64,000 bases of DNA, taken from Colias croceus (Eukaryota; Arthropoda; Insecta; Lepidoptera; Pieridae). The notes beneath the pieces are model-generated. The model was not told where the DNA came from, did not search any database, and saw only the letters and a program-made list of their open reading frames with translations. Positions 40,512-52,200 of this stretch are shown here, one piece after another. Each line of letters starts with the position of its first letter. Within the stretch, counting starts at the first letter, position 1. A program made the position numbers and the translations under genes. The DNA lies in assembly GCF_905220415.1 (NCBI RefSeq), contig NC_059537.1, positions 2,221,989-2,285,988 of the forward strand. The letters are read 5' to 3'.

Positions 40512-43500
40512 ATGCGTAAAAAGAACATATTTGTACGTTTTGTAGGGTACTTGGCGCGACGGTTCAGGGTGCTACAGGAGGTATGGATACTCCCGTGGTG
40601 GGGGAGAGGGGGGTTAGTTTCTGTACCCTTGTTGACTTTGGATATAGTGATTCTGGTTACCAAACTGGTGTCGACTTGTGCGGTTGCGATTGTGAGGGTG
40701 TTCATACCGCCGACTATGAAGAGCTTGTGTGGGGAGACTGTGCTGGTAAATACGATGGTTACATTTATAATGATAAAGTATGATTAGTATATCCCGTGCA
40801 TTTGAAAGCATATGCATTTAGGATTACTTTCTACCTGCCTTTATACAAGTATCAAATTTTATTAGTTTTTTTTGTCGTACTGAACACTTCTATTCTTGAA
40901 AGAAATCCGACATGGCTAATATTATAAGCACGAAATAATTGATCGAGTGGGAGAGCGTCTAGTTGTACCTAAATAAGGCAACATGAGAGGAGTTGATATT
41001 TCCAATTAGAATATATAATATGGTGCTGATGTCTTCGATTTTAGATAACTGGAGCAGGCCAAGGCATCGGTCGCGAGCTCGCTCTGCAATTTGCTGAGCT
41101 CGGAGCCACCGTTATCTACTGGGATAATGATGCAAGACGGAACAGAGCGGTTGTTGAAGAGATACGGAAGAAGGACGGCGATGTAAGATCATACTTGATA
41201 ATAAAAGTCAGAGATTTTTATTCGCTAAAAGGGAAAATTTCGGCAGCAGGATCGAACAATAAATACCCAATATTGACACGAAAAAAATCTCCGAAAATAT
41301 CGGATACTCTATAGACCCTAATCACTGACTTACTGTATACCTACATTGAAATATGCTCTTTAGTGTTTTACTAAAATAAGTATGCTAAAATGCAACCAGA
41401 ATATAATTCCGATCACAGATTGAGAAATACCCGCAAAGCATATTCAAATATTGTGCAACAAGTATTGCACTCAAATTTCAATTAAGAGGACATAATTTGT
41501 TACTTGATATCATTTCGATTACTTCATTTTAGTTCAATAGCATCCGAAGCCATTTCTATAATTAATCACATTCCATTTTCAGTCGTATGGCTTCACAATC
41601 GACGTGACCATGCGGGATCAGGTTGCGTCGCTAGCGGTTCGCATGCGGCGACAGCTCAGCGAAGTGACCATGGTCGTGAGCAACGCCGGGGCGCTCACTT
41701 GTGCGCCGCTCACACATCTCAGTACTGAGAGGATTGGGAGACTGATTGAAGTCAATTTGATGGCACACTTTTGGGTGTGTTTGATGACAATGTTATTTAT
41801 CTATGCATATATTTTTTGCAATAATCTTTTTTACAACTACTAACTGTTTTTTCGCAACACGAAAATAGTAGGTAACATATTCCGATTCTTAAATTCTTGT
41901 TTAAAATTTTTATACATACTTAACTAAGTGCTTTTTAGTTGGATTCATAGGTTTAAAGTCAGACTTGCTGCTGCTTACGACTATCTTGTTACTTACAAGT
42001 AATTTCTACAAATCCTTATCTACAGTTGATCGAAGCCTTTCTGCCAAGTATGATAGAGAAGCGTCACGGCCACATAGTAGCTATCAATTCGAGTTCTGGA
42101 CTTATGCCTTGTTCTGACATGGTGCCGTATTGTGCAGCTAAATTTGGATTAAGAGGTGATGTTCCAAATTTTTCATTCATTTTACTATAGAACCTCACAA
42201 GTCACAATACACACAATATAGAACAATAAATTAATCTTCATCATCAATCATCATCATCATCATCAATACATATAATAAAATTCTAGAAAAGTCGTGTCTG
42301 TACAATCAAAATATATAAAAAAAAATTAGCAGGTGCTATTATTAAATCGATCCCAAACCCAAAACTGTAGTTAAAAAATTTTTTGTCTGTTTGTCGGTTT
42401 GTCTGTTTGTCTGTATGTTCGTGCACGCTAATCTCAGAAACGGCTTATCCGATTAAGATGCGGTTTTCACTAATATATTGTGGTAATCAAATTTAACATT
42501 TAGTGTTTATTTCATGTCGATCGGTTCGTAAATAAAAAAGTTATGACCATTTAAGTATTCACGGCGAACATTTGCTAAGGCATTCTATACACTGTACGAT
42601 AAAACGTAAGTTATCTGTTACAATTATTATTCCTGTAAATGTCCAAGTGATCATATCGAAAGTGCCCAAGGGTGGGGGGGGGGTTGGTCAAATTAGAATT
42701 ATGCTTACTTCTAGGTAAATTTTATACATAAAATGTCCTTTAAATTATGTCGTATTATATTTTTAACCCCCGACGCAAGGGGGTGATAAGTGTTTGACCG
42801 CTATGTGTGTCTGTGTGTGTGTGTGTGTCTGTTTGTGCCACCGTAGCTCGCTAACAGGTAATCCGAATTAGATGCGGTTTTTTTAGTTAGGCAGCACATT
42901 TTCCGACGCTGGTTCTTAGATAAAGTGTATCAAAATCGGTTCATCCATTTATTATATCTAGGTAGTTATATAGGGGTAAATGTGGGAATGAAAAAAACGA
43001 AATTTGTCAAATATAAGTACCTAAGTGATATATTAAATGAAAGTGAACGACCTATTAGTAACAAATCGGTTCATCCATTTATTTGATATACCTAGGTATA
43101 AAAGTGGTAATAAAAAAATGAATTTGTCAAATATACTCAAGTGACATATCAAATGAAAGGGCATGACGTGTAAAGTATAATTAGACATATTTTATCAAAA
43201 TCGGTTCATCCGTTTATTACATTTAGGGCTTTTTAGGGGTGACAGTGGGGATAAATAAACCAAATGGAGCATCAAACTACAGGATATGACGTGTACATAT
43301 AGGTACAATTAGATATGGTTTACATCAAAATCGGTTCTGCCATTTACTAGGGATGGAAAGGGAAGGGTTGAAAGTCTGTGAAAGAAGAGGGGATACGGGA
43401 GCGAGAGGATAGCCACACCCTGGAAATTTTGAACTCTACTCAAAGCTACATAGGCCTGGCCCTTGGCAATATTTTTTCCTAAGTAGGTATACCACTTCTT

Positions 43501-44987
43501 TTGCCACTGTGGTCCATTACAATTTGTGCACGGTTACGGCCCAACTTAAAAGATGTCAAGGAGCAACAAACTTATAGATATTGATATGATGTAGGAATGT
43601 AATATGGAGGTAGAGGTAGGTCTCGCTCACTTGAAAATATTACATGAAAATAAGAAACCGAAAGGAATAAATAATTATTTTACAAACTTCCCGACGATCT
43701 TTAAAATTAAGTACCATATATTTTGATAATGAGGTATATTATGATGATGTTATGTTGGCATGGCAGCCCCGACGACTTTTTTTTATGTATGTTTAAAATG
43801 GTATTTATTTTTAAAAATCTTCGGGAAGTTTGTGAAATTATTTATTCCTTTTTCTATGCACTTTTCTTCGTAGCGCTGTTTTTTTTTAATTTAATTTTTA
43901 TAGCACGGTCTAAACGGTTTAGTTACTACAGGCGTGAGACAGGATTCAGGAAAGATCTGATTTGGATTTTGTGCTAGATTTGATAAAAACTGAGTATCGA
44001 TTAAGCTGATCAGTTGCTGCACGATACATAGTTAAAAACATCCATACAAGGAAGGAAGGAAAAGAAATTTGCTCGCCTCCCCCCTGGTGCCTAAAAATAA
44101 TATGACATAATTTAAAAGAAATTTTACGTAGAAAATTAATAAGGCATTTTTTTTTGTATTGTTTAGCTCAGTTTAGTAATAAATTTTACTTACAGTTCTT
44201 TTAATTATTTATGGTAGTCTGTGTTTACTCAATAATTAAGATAAGTAGTAACTACTATGCAGTCACTATTCCACGCGGACGAAGTCGCGGGCACAGCTAG
44301 TTTATAATAAATATTTGTTACTTTACAATGATTTCGAAACATACCCTCAATCTCGATAAATTAATATTCATTTTTCAGGTCTAATGGAGTCGCTATCTGA
44401 AGAACTACGACTGGACACTTGGACGAAAAACATAAACACGACATCTGTGTACTTAGCGACGGTGTCCACGGGGTTATACCCACCGCCGTCTCACCGTTTC
44501 ACGTGGTGGTACTCGGAGATTAGTGCTAAAGAAGCTGCTAGGATCATTATTGAAGGTATGCTCTTAAAGTAAGGAGTGAAACTCGTAGTTGCGTGTTTTA
44601 CTACATAAACTTGTAATTGTAATGTAACGTGTTTTTATAACAGCCAAAAATACGTTACATTACAATAATAATACATACAGTAATACTACTACTTTGTGTA
44701 ATGTGTTCATTTATTTTGAAGTTCGTCGGATCGTAGTTTAAAAAAAACTACTAAATGACGAAATTTTCGTTACCTTCTTTAAAATTTCATAAGTTTTTAT
44801 TTATCAGAAGGATAAATAATAATTATTACTCTTCATTTCAGGAATTCGCAAGAACCGAAAGTGCATCAGCATACCATGTTTCATGAAAACGTTTATTGCA
44901 ATACACAACCTTATGCCCTACAGAATAAGGATCATATTAACAGATTTCTTCAACTACCCGCATAGAGGATGGTTTTGCTTTTGTTAA
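40512..44987 (+). CDS. membrane-anchored short-chain dehydrogenase/reductase, SDR16C-like
   Basis: Six exons: 40512-40745, 41045-41182, 41583-41774, 42026-42155, 44379-44555, 44842-44987; GT/AG, in phase, 338 residues. The N-terminus carries a hydrophobic segment (about 38-58) followed by FIPP and KSLCGETVLITG, the arrangement of ER-bound SDR16C (retinol dehydrogenase 10/epidermal retinol dehydrogenase) and 17-beta-HSD11/13 proteins. Classical SDR motifs: TGAGQGIG at 80-87 (cofactor), SNAG at 157-160, Ser210, Tyr223 and Lys227 (PYCAAK, catalytic). Asp107 in YWDND after the second strand favours NAD over NADP. The substrate is probably a retinoid, steroid or lipid alcohol; which one cannot be told. 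The first in-frame ATG is 40512; the earlier open stretch has no ATG. Confidence 0.9.
42265..42560 (+). mobile_element. diverged Helitron-like (type 3) fragment in SDR intron 4
   Basis: TCAATACATATAATAAAATTC, then TTTTTTGTCTGTTTGTC, related to the starts of 16490-16949 and 18457-18904, but it diverges after the TCGATCCCAAACCCAAAA segment. Confidence 0.5.
42765..43400 (+). repeat. CCCCCGACGCAAGGGGGTG repeat region
   Basis: Begins with the inverted-repeat-like CCCCCGACGCAAGGGGG, has a (GT)n tract at about 42804-42830 and repeated CAAAATCGGTTCATCC segments, three to four diverged units of about 120 bp. Non-coding interspersed repeat. Confidence 0.55.
43682..43840. repeat. short inverted repeat in SDR intron 4
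   Basis: ACAAACTTCCCGACGATCTT at 43682 and AAATCTTCGGGAAGTTTGT at about 43816 are near reverse complements; a MITE remnant or hairpin. Confidence 0.45.
44210..44303 (+). mobile_element. Helitron-like 3' end fragment
   Basis: AGTAACTACTATGCAGTCAC then CGAAGTCGCGGGCACAGCTAG before T; the inverted twin is 26968-27040. Confidence 0.6.
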
Positions 44988-45081
44988 GAATAACATAGAA
45001 TTTAGATACATTTGATATTTACTTCAAATTTATAGTGAGACTTATCTTTTCTATAATGTATTGTATTTTGTAATGTTGTTA

Positions 45082-45087
45082 AATAAA
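45082..45087 (+). terminator. poly(A) signal of the SDR gene
   Basis: AATAAA about 95 nt after the stop codon at 44987. Confidence 0.55.
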
Positions 45088-45223
45088 TTGAAATATTTCT
45101 AATGTTGTTTATTATTTAACCCTATTTGGAACTACAATATTGAATTGATTTATTGTTTGATAATATAATACTTAAAGTAACATACCAGATAAAAATATAA
45201 AATCTTGTATAAAATCTGATAGA

Positions 45224-45229
45224 TTTATT
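45224..45229 (-). terminator. poly(A) signal of the zinc-finger gene
   Basis: AATAAA on the minus strand, about 100 nt after the stop codon (45328). The two convergent genes thus end about 140 bp apart. Confidence 0.55.
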
Positions 45230-45327
45230 GATCAGCCATTTTTAGTCCATATTCACATTAAATTGTATCTTGTTCATTTCTTAGGTTTCTTTGGTGTATT
45301 TAAACAGTAATTATACTGAAATTAAAA

Positions 45328-46909
45328 TCATAAGCAGCCATGTTCATTCAGCTCAATACTATTCACAGACTGTCCGCACTTCTCGCACATAACCAGTTCT
45401 GCATGATCCAACATATGTTTGTCTCGTTTCTTCTCATCATTAAACACCTTGGAGCAAACAGAACATCTGCTATTGCTGTGTAGTAATGAGTGTCGTAATA
45501 AAGTGACTCGGGAAGAGAAACATTGGCCGCAGGTTTCACATAGATGTTTTGAGTCTTTACCATTGGTGTGTTTGTGTACATGCTTGTACATTTCTTTACG
45601 ATTTATTGTCGTGAAACTACACACTTTGCACCTGGAAATTAAAAAAAAATATCTGTGTGACAAGAATCTTATAAAATATCAAACGAAAAAGAAGTATGGC
45701 ATGGCTTGAAGTCTGTCTGAGATAAATATATACAAAATATAGTTATTAAAAAAGTAAATTGAATCAGACCATTTTGCCAGTTTTGGTTATACATAACTAC
45801 AAGAAGACAATCTCAATAATACATACAACATAAATATAATATTAAATAGTAAACTAGAAAAAATAATTGTTACATAATAGAAAAAAAAAAACTAACTTAT
45901 AATGACAGTTATTAGGCTTATTATGTTCCTGTTTTCTATGTTTAGTTAACGCTTCATTTCCCACAAATGTATGCCCACATATATCACACATCCTTTGCTC
46001 AGCCTGCAACACATGTTTCTTTGCGTGTTTGTATAACTGGAACCGCTCTGTGAACATTTCCTTACATTGTTTACACCTATACATGAATCCCATAGACGCT
46101 ATATGATCAATATTACAGTATTTTGTATGCACTAATAGTTTTTCCTTATCTTCAAACTTTCTGCCACAAGTACAGGTTAAGGGGGCTGTTATATTGTGAG
46201 TTAAGAGGTGTTGAAGCATCTTCTGTTTGGAGTCAAACAGTGTGTTACAAAGCACACAAGTTCGGCTCGCACTTTCACAGATACTTAAATGTTGTGATAG
46301 AGTTTCTATGCTATCCAGACTTTCCTTACAAGCAAAGCATGAATGAAGATTGTCCTTCTTCGGTTCCAATTCTTTCATCAATAACTCTTTTACAATTTCT
46401 ATGTCTGAATCCAAAACATCAATATTCATATTTACAGATTTCTGCTTATCCTTCTTTTTTGGGCTTGTCAGTTTTGCTTTGGCCAATTTATCACCTTCCG
46501 TTCTATCTAACATATTTACTATTACAGGTATATCTTCCTTACCTAAATTGTTTAAATACTCCTCAATGTTAGATGTACTATTCAGAAATTCAAGGAGTGA
46601 ATCTGAATTGTATTCAGAATCGGGAAGCGGCGTTATAAAGGTTTTAGTTTCTGTGTTTTTTCGCTTATCCTGTAAAGTGGATTCGAGCCAATCTTGCGAG
46701 CAACGCGCATTCATTTGAAAATTATAAAAATTATTAAGCTGCAATACACAAGATTCACAAATACCTTTCGGAAGATTATCAGTTTGGCTCACAGTCATGG
46801 ATAAACATGATTTAATATGTAAATGTATAATAGGATCCTCGTATATTGAAATATGTTTGGATTCTACATCTAAACAAATTCGACAATAATTTTCAAAGTT
46901 ATGTTCCAT
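45328..46909 (-). CDS. ZAD-C2H2 zinc-finger protein
   Basis: Two minus-strand exons, 45897-46909 and 45328-45631, joined AA|G (donor GTTAGT), 438 residues. The N-terminus is a zinc-finger-associated domain: CRIC at 9-12 and CESC (GICESCVLQLNNFYNF) about 45 residues later. An acidic/Ser linker and a basic patch (KKKDKQK) follow. Then come about nine C2H2-type fingers: CFAC, CVLC, CTCG, CKQC, CDIC, CKVC, CETC, CSVC, CEKC; the third and last end in Cys or lack a full His pair. ZAD proteins are insect transcription factors that dimerise through the ZAD. I cannot assign an ortholog. A reading without splicing ends falsely in intron sequence after HYK. Confidence 0.92.
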
Positions 46910-47227
46910 TTTTAAACGGCAGTCCGTTGTGAAATTAGAATATTATATGGGTTTTTATATTAATTATACACAGAACTACAGTAATAAAATAAACTATGAA
47001 CTAAAATAATTAACAACAACAAATTATCACTGAGCAAGTACCTAGATAGGCATAATGCAAATTTTAATTTGAACTTCATTAATTGTCAAACGATTGTTGA
47101 ACGAAATGCAGTATGCTTAATTTCTAATTAATAATGAAATATCTGTAGTTAAAAATTCTAATACATCAAAGATTTCAAAAATTAATGCTTTAAATATATT
47201 TACTCTCGTTTCTCGTACCTAGTACAC
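46910..47227. promoter_or_regulatory. upstream region of the zinc-finger gene
   Basis: A+T-rich, no recognised motif. With 48904-49235 it forms the original divergent promoter space between the zinc-finger and ORP1 genes, now split by the fold-back element at 47228-48903. Confidence 0.4.
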
Positions 47228-48903
47228 ACCAGTGCAAACTTAGCACCCCATCTATGGAATTTTGGGTCGAAAATGACCTTGATCGTTAGGTCCCCGTTAG
47301 GTCCTTTAAGGTCCCACAATTTTTTCGTTAGGTCCCCTTTAGTTTTTTTTTAAATAATTTTTTAAATTTTAGGTATAAAAAAATGCAACTTTAGCACCCC
47401 ATCCATAGAATTTTGGGTCAAAAATGACCTTAATCGATAGGTCTCCGTTAGGTCCTATAAGGTCCCACAATTTTTTCGTTAGGTCCCCTTTAGTTTTTTT
47501 TTTTAATAATTTTTTTTTAATTTTAGGTATAAAAAAGTTACACTTTAGCACCCCATCCATAGCAAAATTGGCAAATTTTATCAAAATCGTATTCTTTACC
47601 GTTAGGTCCGTATAGGCTCATCATTGAAATTGTTGAATTATTTATTTTATTAAAATTATAAAATAATAAAAACCTGCGCATGCGCCTTAGAGCATTAAGG
47701 CATGCGCACATCATACATAAACAGCGCGAAATTTAAAATCGTATCGTTTCATTTATTAAATAAATCTTTTGTTCTGAGAGTGCTTATTTAGTAAAAACCT
47801 ACTTTTCAACCTAGATTTAAAATAACTATTAGTGTATTAGTGTCAATCTATGGTGTATATATATTTTGTAGCGGCCACAGGGCCACACTATCTGGAATGT
47901 CATTTGTAATTTTTAACTTGATTACTGGTATCATCCATGCAAAATAATAATATTAAACAAATCATACCTACTTATAATAATGTGCAATGCAATCAAGATG
48001 AAAAGCATCAAAATATCAAGTCACACTTAACAATGCATTGAGATATTTCTCGTAAACACTCTTGTTTTTCCTTGAAAACTACATCTCTTTCAAATTGTTT
48101 CATTTTAAATTTATTAATCATAATTTAAAGTTTTCGTCATGTTTTCAACTCAGTTTTCAAAAATATTTTTTTTTATTTTTTTTTTAGAAATCACTAAAAT
48201 TCTAAGCTAAAATCGCAGAAAAAAAAATCACTTTGACAAGCTTTGACACATCAACAACTCAGGTTTTAATGACAGTTAACTGTCAAGGGTTGCCAAATAA
48301 ATTTTCGAAATAAAAAGCCAGTTTCATCTTTCGGAGGACGTGACTAGTATAGATTTATTTATTGATTTAAATTTAATAAATAAAACGATACCAATTTAAA
48401 TTTCGCAATGTTTATGTATGATGTGCGCATGCCTTAATGCTCTAAGGCGCATGCGCAGGTTTTTATTATTTTATAATTTTAATAAAATAAATAATTCAAC
48501 AATTTCAATGATGAGCCTATACGGACCTAACGGTAAAGAATACGATTTTGATAAAATTTGCCAATTTTGCCATGGATGGGGTGCTAAAGTGTAACTTTTT
48601 TATACCTAAAATTAAAAAAAAATTATTAAAAAAAAAAACTAAAGGGGACCTAACGAAAAAATTGTGGGACCTTATAGGACCTAACGGAGACCTATCGATT
48701 AAGGTCATTTTTGACCCAAAATTCTATGGATGGGGTGCTAAAGTTGCATTTTTTTATACCTAAAATTTAAAAAATTATTAAAAAAAAACTAAAGGGGACC
48801 TAACGAAAAAATTGTGGGACCTTAAAAGACCTAACGGGGACCTAACGATCAAGGTCATTTTCGACCCAAAATTCCATAGATGGGGTGCTAAGTTTGCACT
48901 AGT
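47228..48903. mobile_element. 1.68-kb fold-back element with 9-bp duplication (Mutator-like)
   Basis: Long inverted arms, about 47228-47760 and 48380-48903, differing at only a few sites. CTAGTACAC is present on both sides (47219-47227 and 48904-48912), a 9-bp target duplication typical of Mutator-like elements. Each arm holds three tandem copies of a roughly 150-bp unit containing TTAGCACCCCATCTATGG and CGTTAGGTCCCC, then a GCGCATGCGCCTTAGAGCAT block. The centre, about 47760-48380, is unique and A+T-rich with no transposase. Paired open frames in the arms (47369-47584 and 48548-48763) are mirror images without known similarity. Confidence 0.85.
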
Positions 48904-49235
48904 CTAGTACACGAACAAAAATATACTTACTTATTTAAAATAATACGACATGTTCATAATGTATCACAATTTTTGAACGAAAAGTTATCATTGACATTGT
49001 CAAATGTCTTAAGTCATTTTTGAATTTTTTATTTCCATTCCGCAGAATACAATCTTTCGGTGCAGTGGTGTTAGATGTGGGTAGTAAATATTTTATTAAA
49101 AATACGGATAAGTCCTATTTTATATAATTTAGAACTCCATTTACAAGATCGAGAATTCAGTTAGATATATAAATGTGACGGGATAATTTACGTTTTGAAA
49201 TAAAGAAGCAGTTGATACTGCGCTACAATATAAAA
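48904..49235 (+). promoter_or_regulatory. upstream region of the ORP1-type gene
   Basis: 332 bp between the fold-back element and the start codon; includes the likely 5' UTR. No clear core promoter motif. Confidence 0.4.
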
Positions 49236-52200
49236 ATGACCACAACAAATGAGAATACGGGTATGGAGGCCGAAGAATCGCTCTTATATTCAGCACGCCA
49301 TGGTGAGATATCTGTGGTCAAGGCCCTTTTAGAAGCGAAGAAAGAAGGAAAACTGACTCTAAACATTAATTGCAAAGGTACAATTATTTTTAACAGAACC
49401 TGTTTGTTTACATTTAATAACTTTGTAATGTTATGATTATGCATTAATGTGAAATATGCTTTCAATTATTCAAATTCTATGTGTTTTTTTATACAAGTTC
49501 ACGCTTCATTTTATTTTATTTCTTTAAATCGAATGTAACATAATATGTTATTTGTTATGACCTCTACAGAATAGACTCTAGCCAATATATAATTCTAACA
49601 TAATCATCAAGAAAATCAGTTTAAATATTCTTATTCTTATAAGTAAAATAGAATGGATAAACAAACTACAATTACAGCAGTATTATTTATCATGAAACTG
49701 ACACAATTATGTATGAATTATATCTGTGCCTCCAGTGAATAAGGGAGTAAGACGAGTTATTCCCTTTGGTTTTTATTGCACCATTGGATTCAGCTCGTCA
49801 AAATACACAACATATCAAAAGGTCATATCTCTAGCTGCATTCTAACCCATTTTTTCGAATGACCCAAACGGTATAAGTAGGGTGTGATTAACGGTATAAG
49901 TTACCTTATCCATCATTTTAGGCAATCGCAAAGGAACTATTCGTCTCGAGTCAAAATAACCCACGAACACAAGGACGTATGTGTAGTTATACTTTTTTAA
50001 TAAAGACTTAATTCATTTTGTTCCATCCGTGCTAACACTATTTTAGTATAAACGCATTTGTGTCCTTTTTCTAACATGAGCATAAAGGAACAACTCTTTT
50101 AGTGTGATTGGTTCAAGTGACGACATGAGACAGTTTCGCATTAATGCCGTGTTGCTATTGGTCTATTTGAATACATGGAAACGATAAACACTATTCCTTA
50201 TTATTTTTAGATCACTTTTTTCAATAAATCTGCAACAACAAATCTTTATATTTTTTAAAAAAGGTATGAATCAGTTAACTTGGGATACTAATATATTTCT
50301 ATGGAAATTAACTATTTTTTGCAATAGATATAAAAAATACAGTTTTAATTAACTCTTAAGTGCATTTAATGATATTATACTCTTTGTAAATAAATACAGA
50401 ACGATAATTGAGACATCTAAAAAAAGCCAACAAAAATGTTAAACTTATATTTTCTTGTTGTAATTGGGTAAGTTTAAAAAAAAAAACTAGTTTTTAATCT
50501 TTTTTTTTATTTAATCTAACCAATAATACTATAATTATAGACGCATAGAAAAAAAAATTATAACCAGTCTTGACAATTATGAATATTGTGTTCTCTCTCA
50601 TTTTAGCCACTGTAATTTGCCTTTTTTATAGGAAAAAAATCCGCAATATCGATACTGTTTTGGTCCTGCATTATCGTAAACATATTATGGATACTCTGGT
50701 ACCACATATTTTGAAAAAATTGGGATATTGTCACGTAGAGTCTCTTCAAGTCGTATTTGCATCCAAGGCATCTTCAAATCTGTGCTTAATTTTTTCATAA
50801 AATCTTTGCGGCTCATTGTTTTTTCTTTATTTATCTATATTATTTTATATTATAAGATATAGAAATTATTAAAATTTCATATCATGCCCTAAAATATCGC
50901 CACAGACCACCTATAACTTTCCCTGTAAGGTAACTGAACATACAAGAATATGGTTTTCGAGCTTCTCTTTCCTATCTCTTTATAGTGCTTGTATCCTCAA
51001 TGTATAACCACCATGACATATTCGGTTTTTCTTCAGACAACATCTCAGCCACCCAATCCTCTTGCTTGGAGTCCAAATCCAGCGGAGAACAATAATCGTC
51101 ATTTACTAAAATTGAAGGTTTTTCGTCCTAGTGGATCCTATTTTATACTCAATATATAGTATATAATAGGTACTATATCATGTAAAACGTGACTTGGAAA
51201 TGACGTACAACATCCTCTTTTTCTACAAAATGGCGGAATTTACCGGGAAGAGCCAACTATGTACTGCTTATAGGTCTCGACGGCTAATGAGTTGTTTCTG
51301 GATTTCGAAGCGATTCGATGGTAAATATAGAAAAGACAAAGTTATTTCGCCGCGGTGTACGTCAAATTTACGTAGATTGGACTTCTAGGGTTAAATACAT
51401 AAACACCTAAATGTTGTTTTGTTTTTATAATATCTAATAACGATAAAAAATCCGTTGATTTTATTCGTTTGTCAAGCTACATGCATAGTTGTTCCACTAA
51501 AAGGCCTCAATTGAGTCATAAAGTACACAAATTTCAAGCATAATAAGTCGCATTATTTCTATAAAACCAAAACTGGCAATAATATAAGTCGTGTTATGCG
51601 ACTATGAACATAGTGCATTAGGGCATAAGTCGTTATATTGCAAAGAGCAAAAAAAAAATTATGTGAATACATTGAGTTATTCCATGAAGTACTCGTTCAT
51701 AAGGCCACAAGTACAAAAAAACACGAAAAAAGTATATTTATGGGATTGTTACAATATCTGTTCATATGTAAAACTAAAGTCTAACATCATATCTTACCCA
51801 TACAAGCTTAAAAATTTGAAGTTATAAAGATTTAGTGTTGATATATAGTTTTTTGTCTCTCCAGAAAAGTGCTGTTTTTGAGTTATTCCCTTATTCACTG
51901 GAGGCACAGATATTATCGTTAAATAGTTATAGTGCTTATAGTATTATTTATAACATTTGTTTCATTGTATTATCACAATAAAGTTAAATGTATTTTAATA
52001 CTTAATATTGTTAGATGGTTTTAGCATTATAATTCTATAAAACATAATCTAAAAAATATATTAAATATTATAAGCATAATATATAAAACACTAGCTGTGC
52101 CGCGCGTTTTCACCCGCGTGGGTCCGCTCCTGTAGGTCTTAGAGTGATAATATATAGCCTATATTACTCGTGGCTAATGTAGCTTTTGAATGGTGAAAGA

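Noticed and set aside
47369..48763. Paired 71- and 63-residue open frames on both strands
   Set aside because: They are mirror images created by the inverted arms of the fold-back element and match no known protein.
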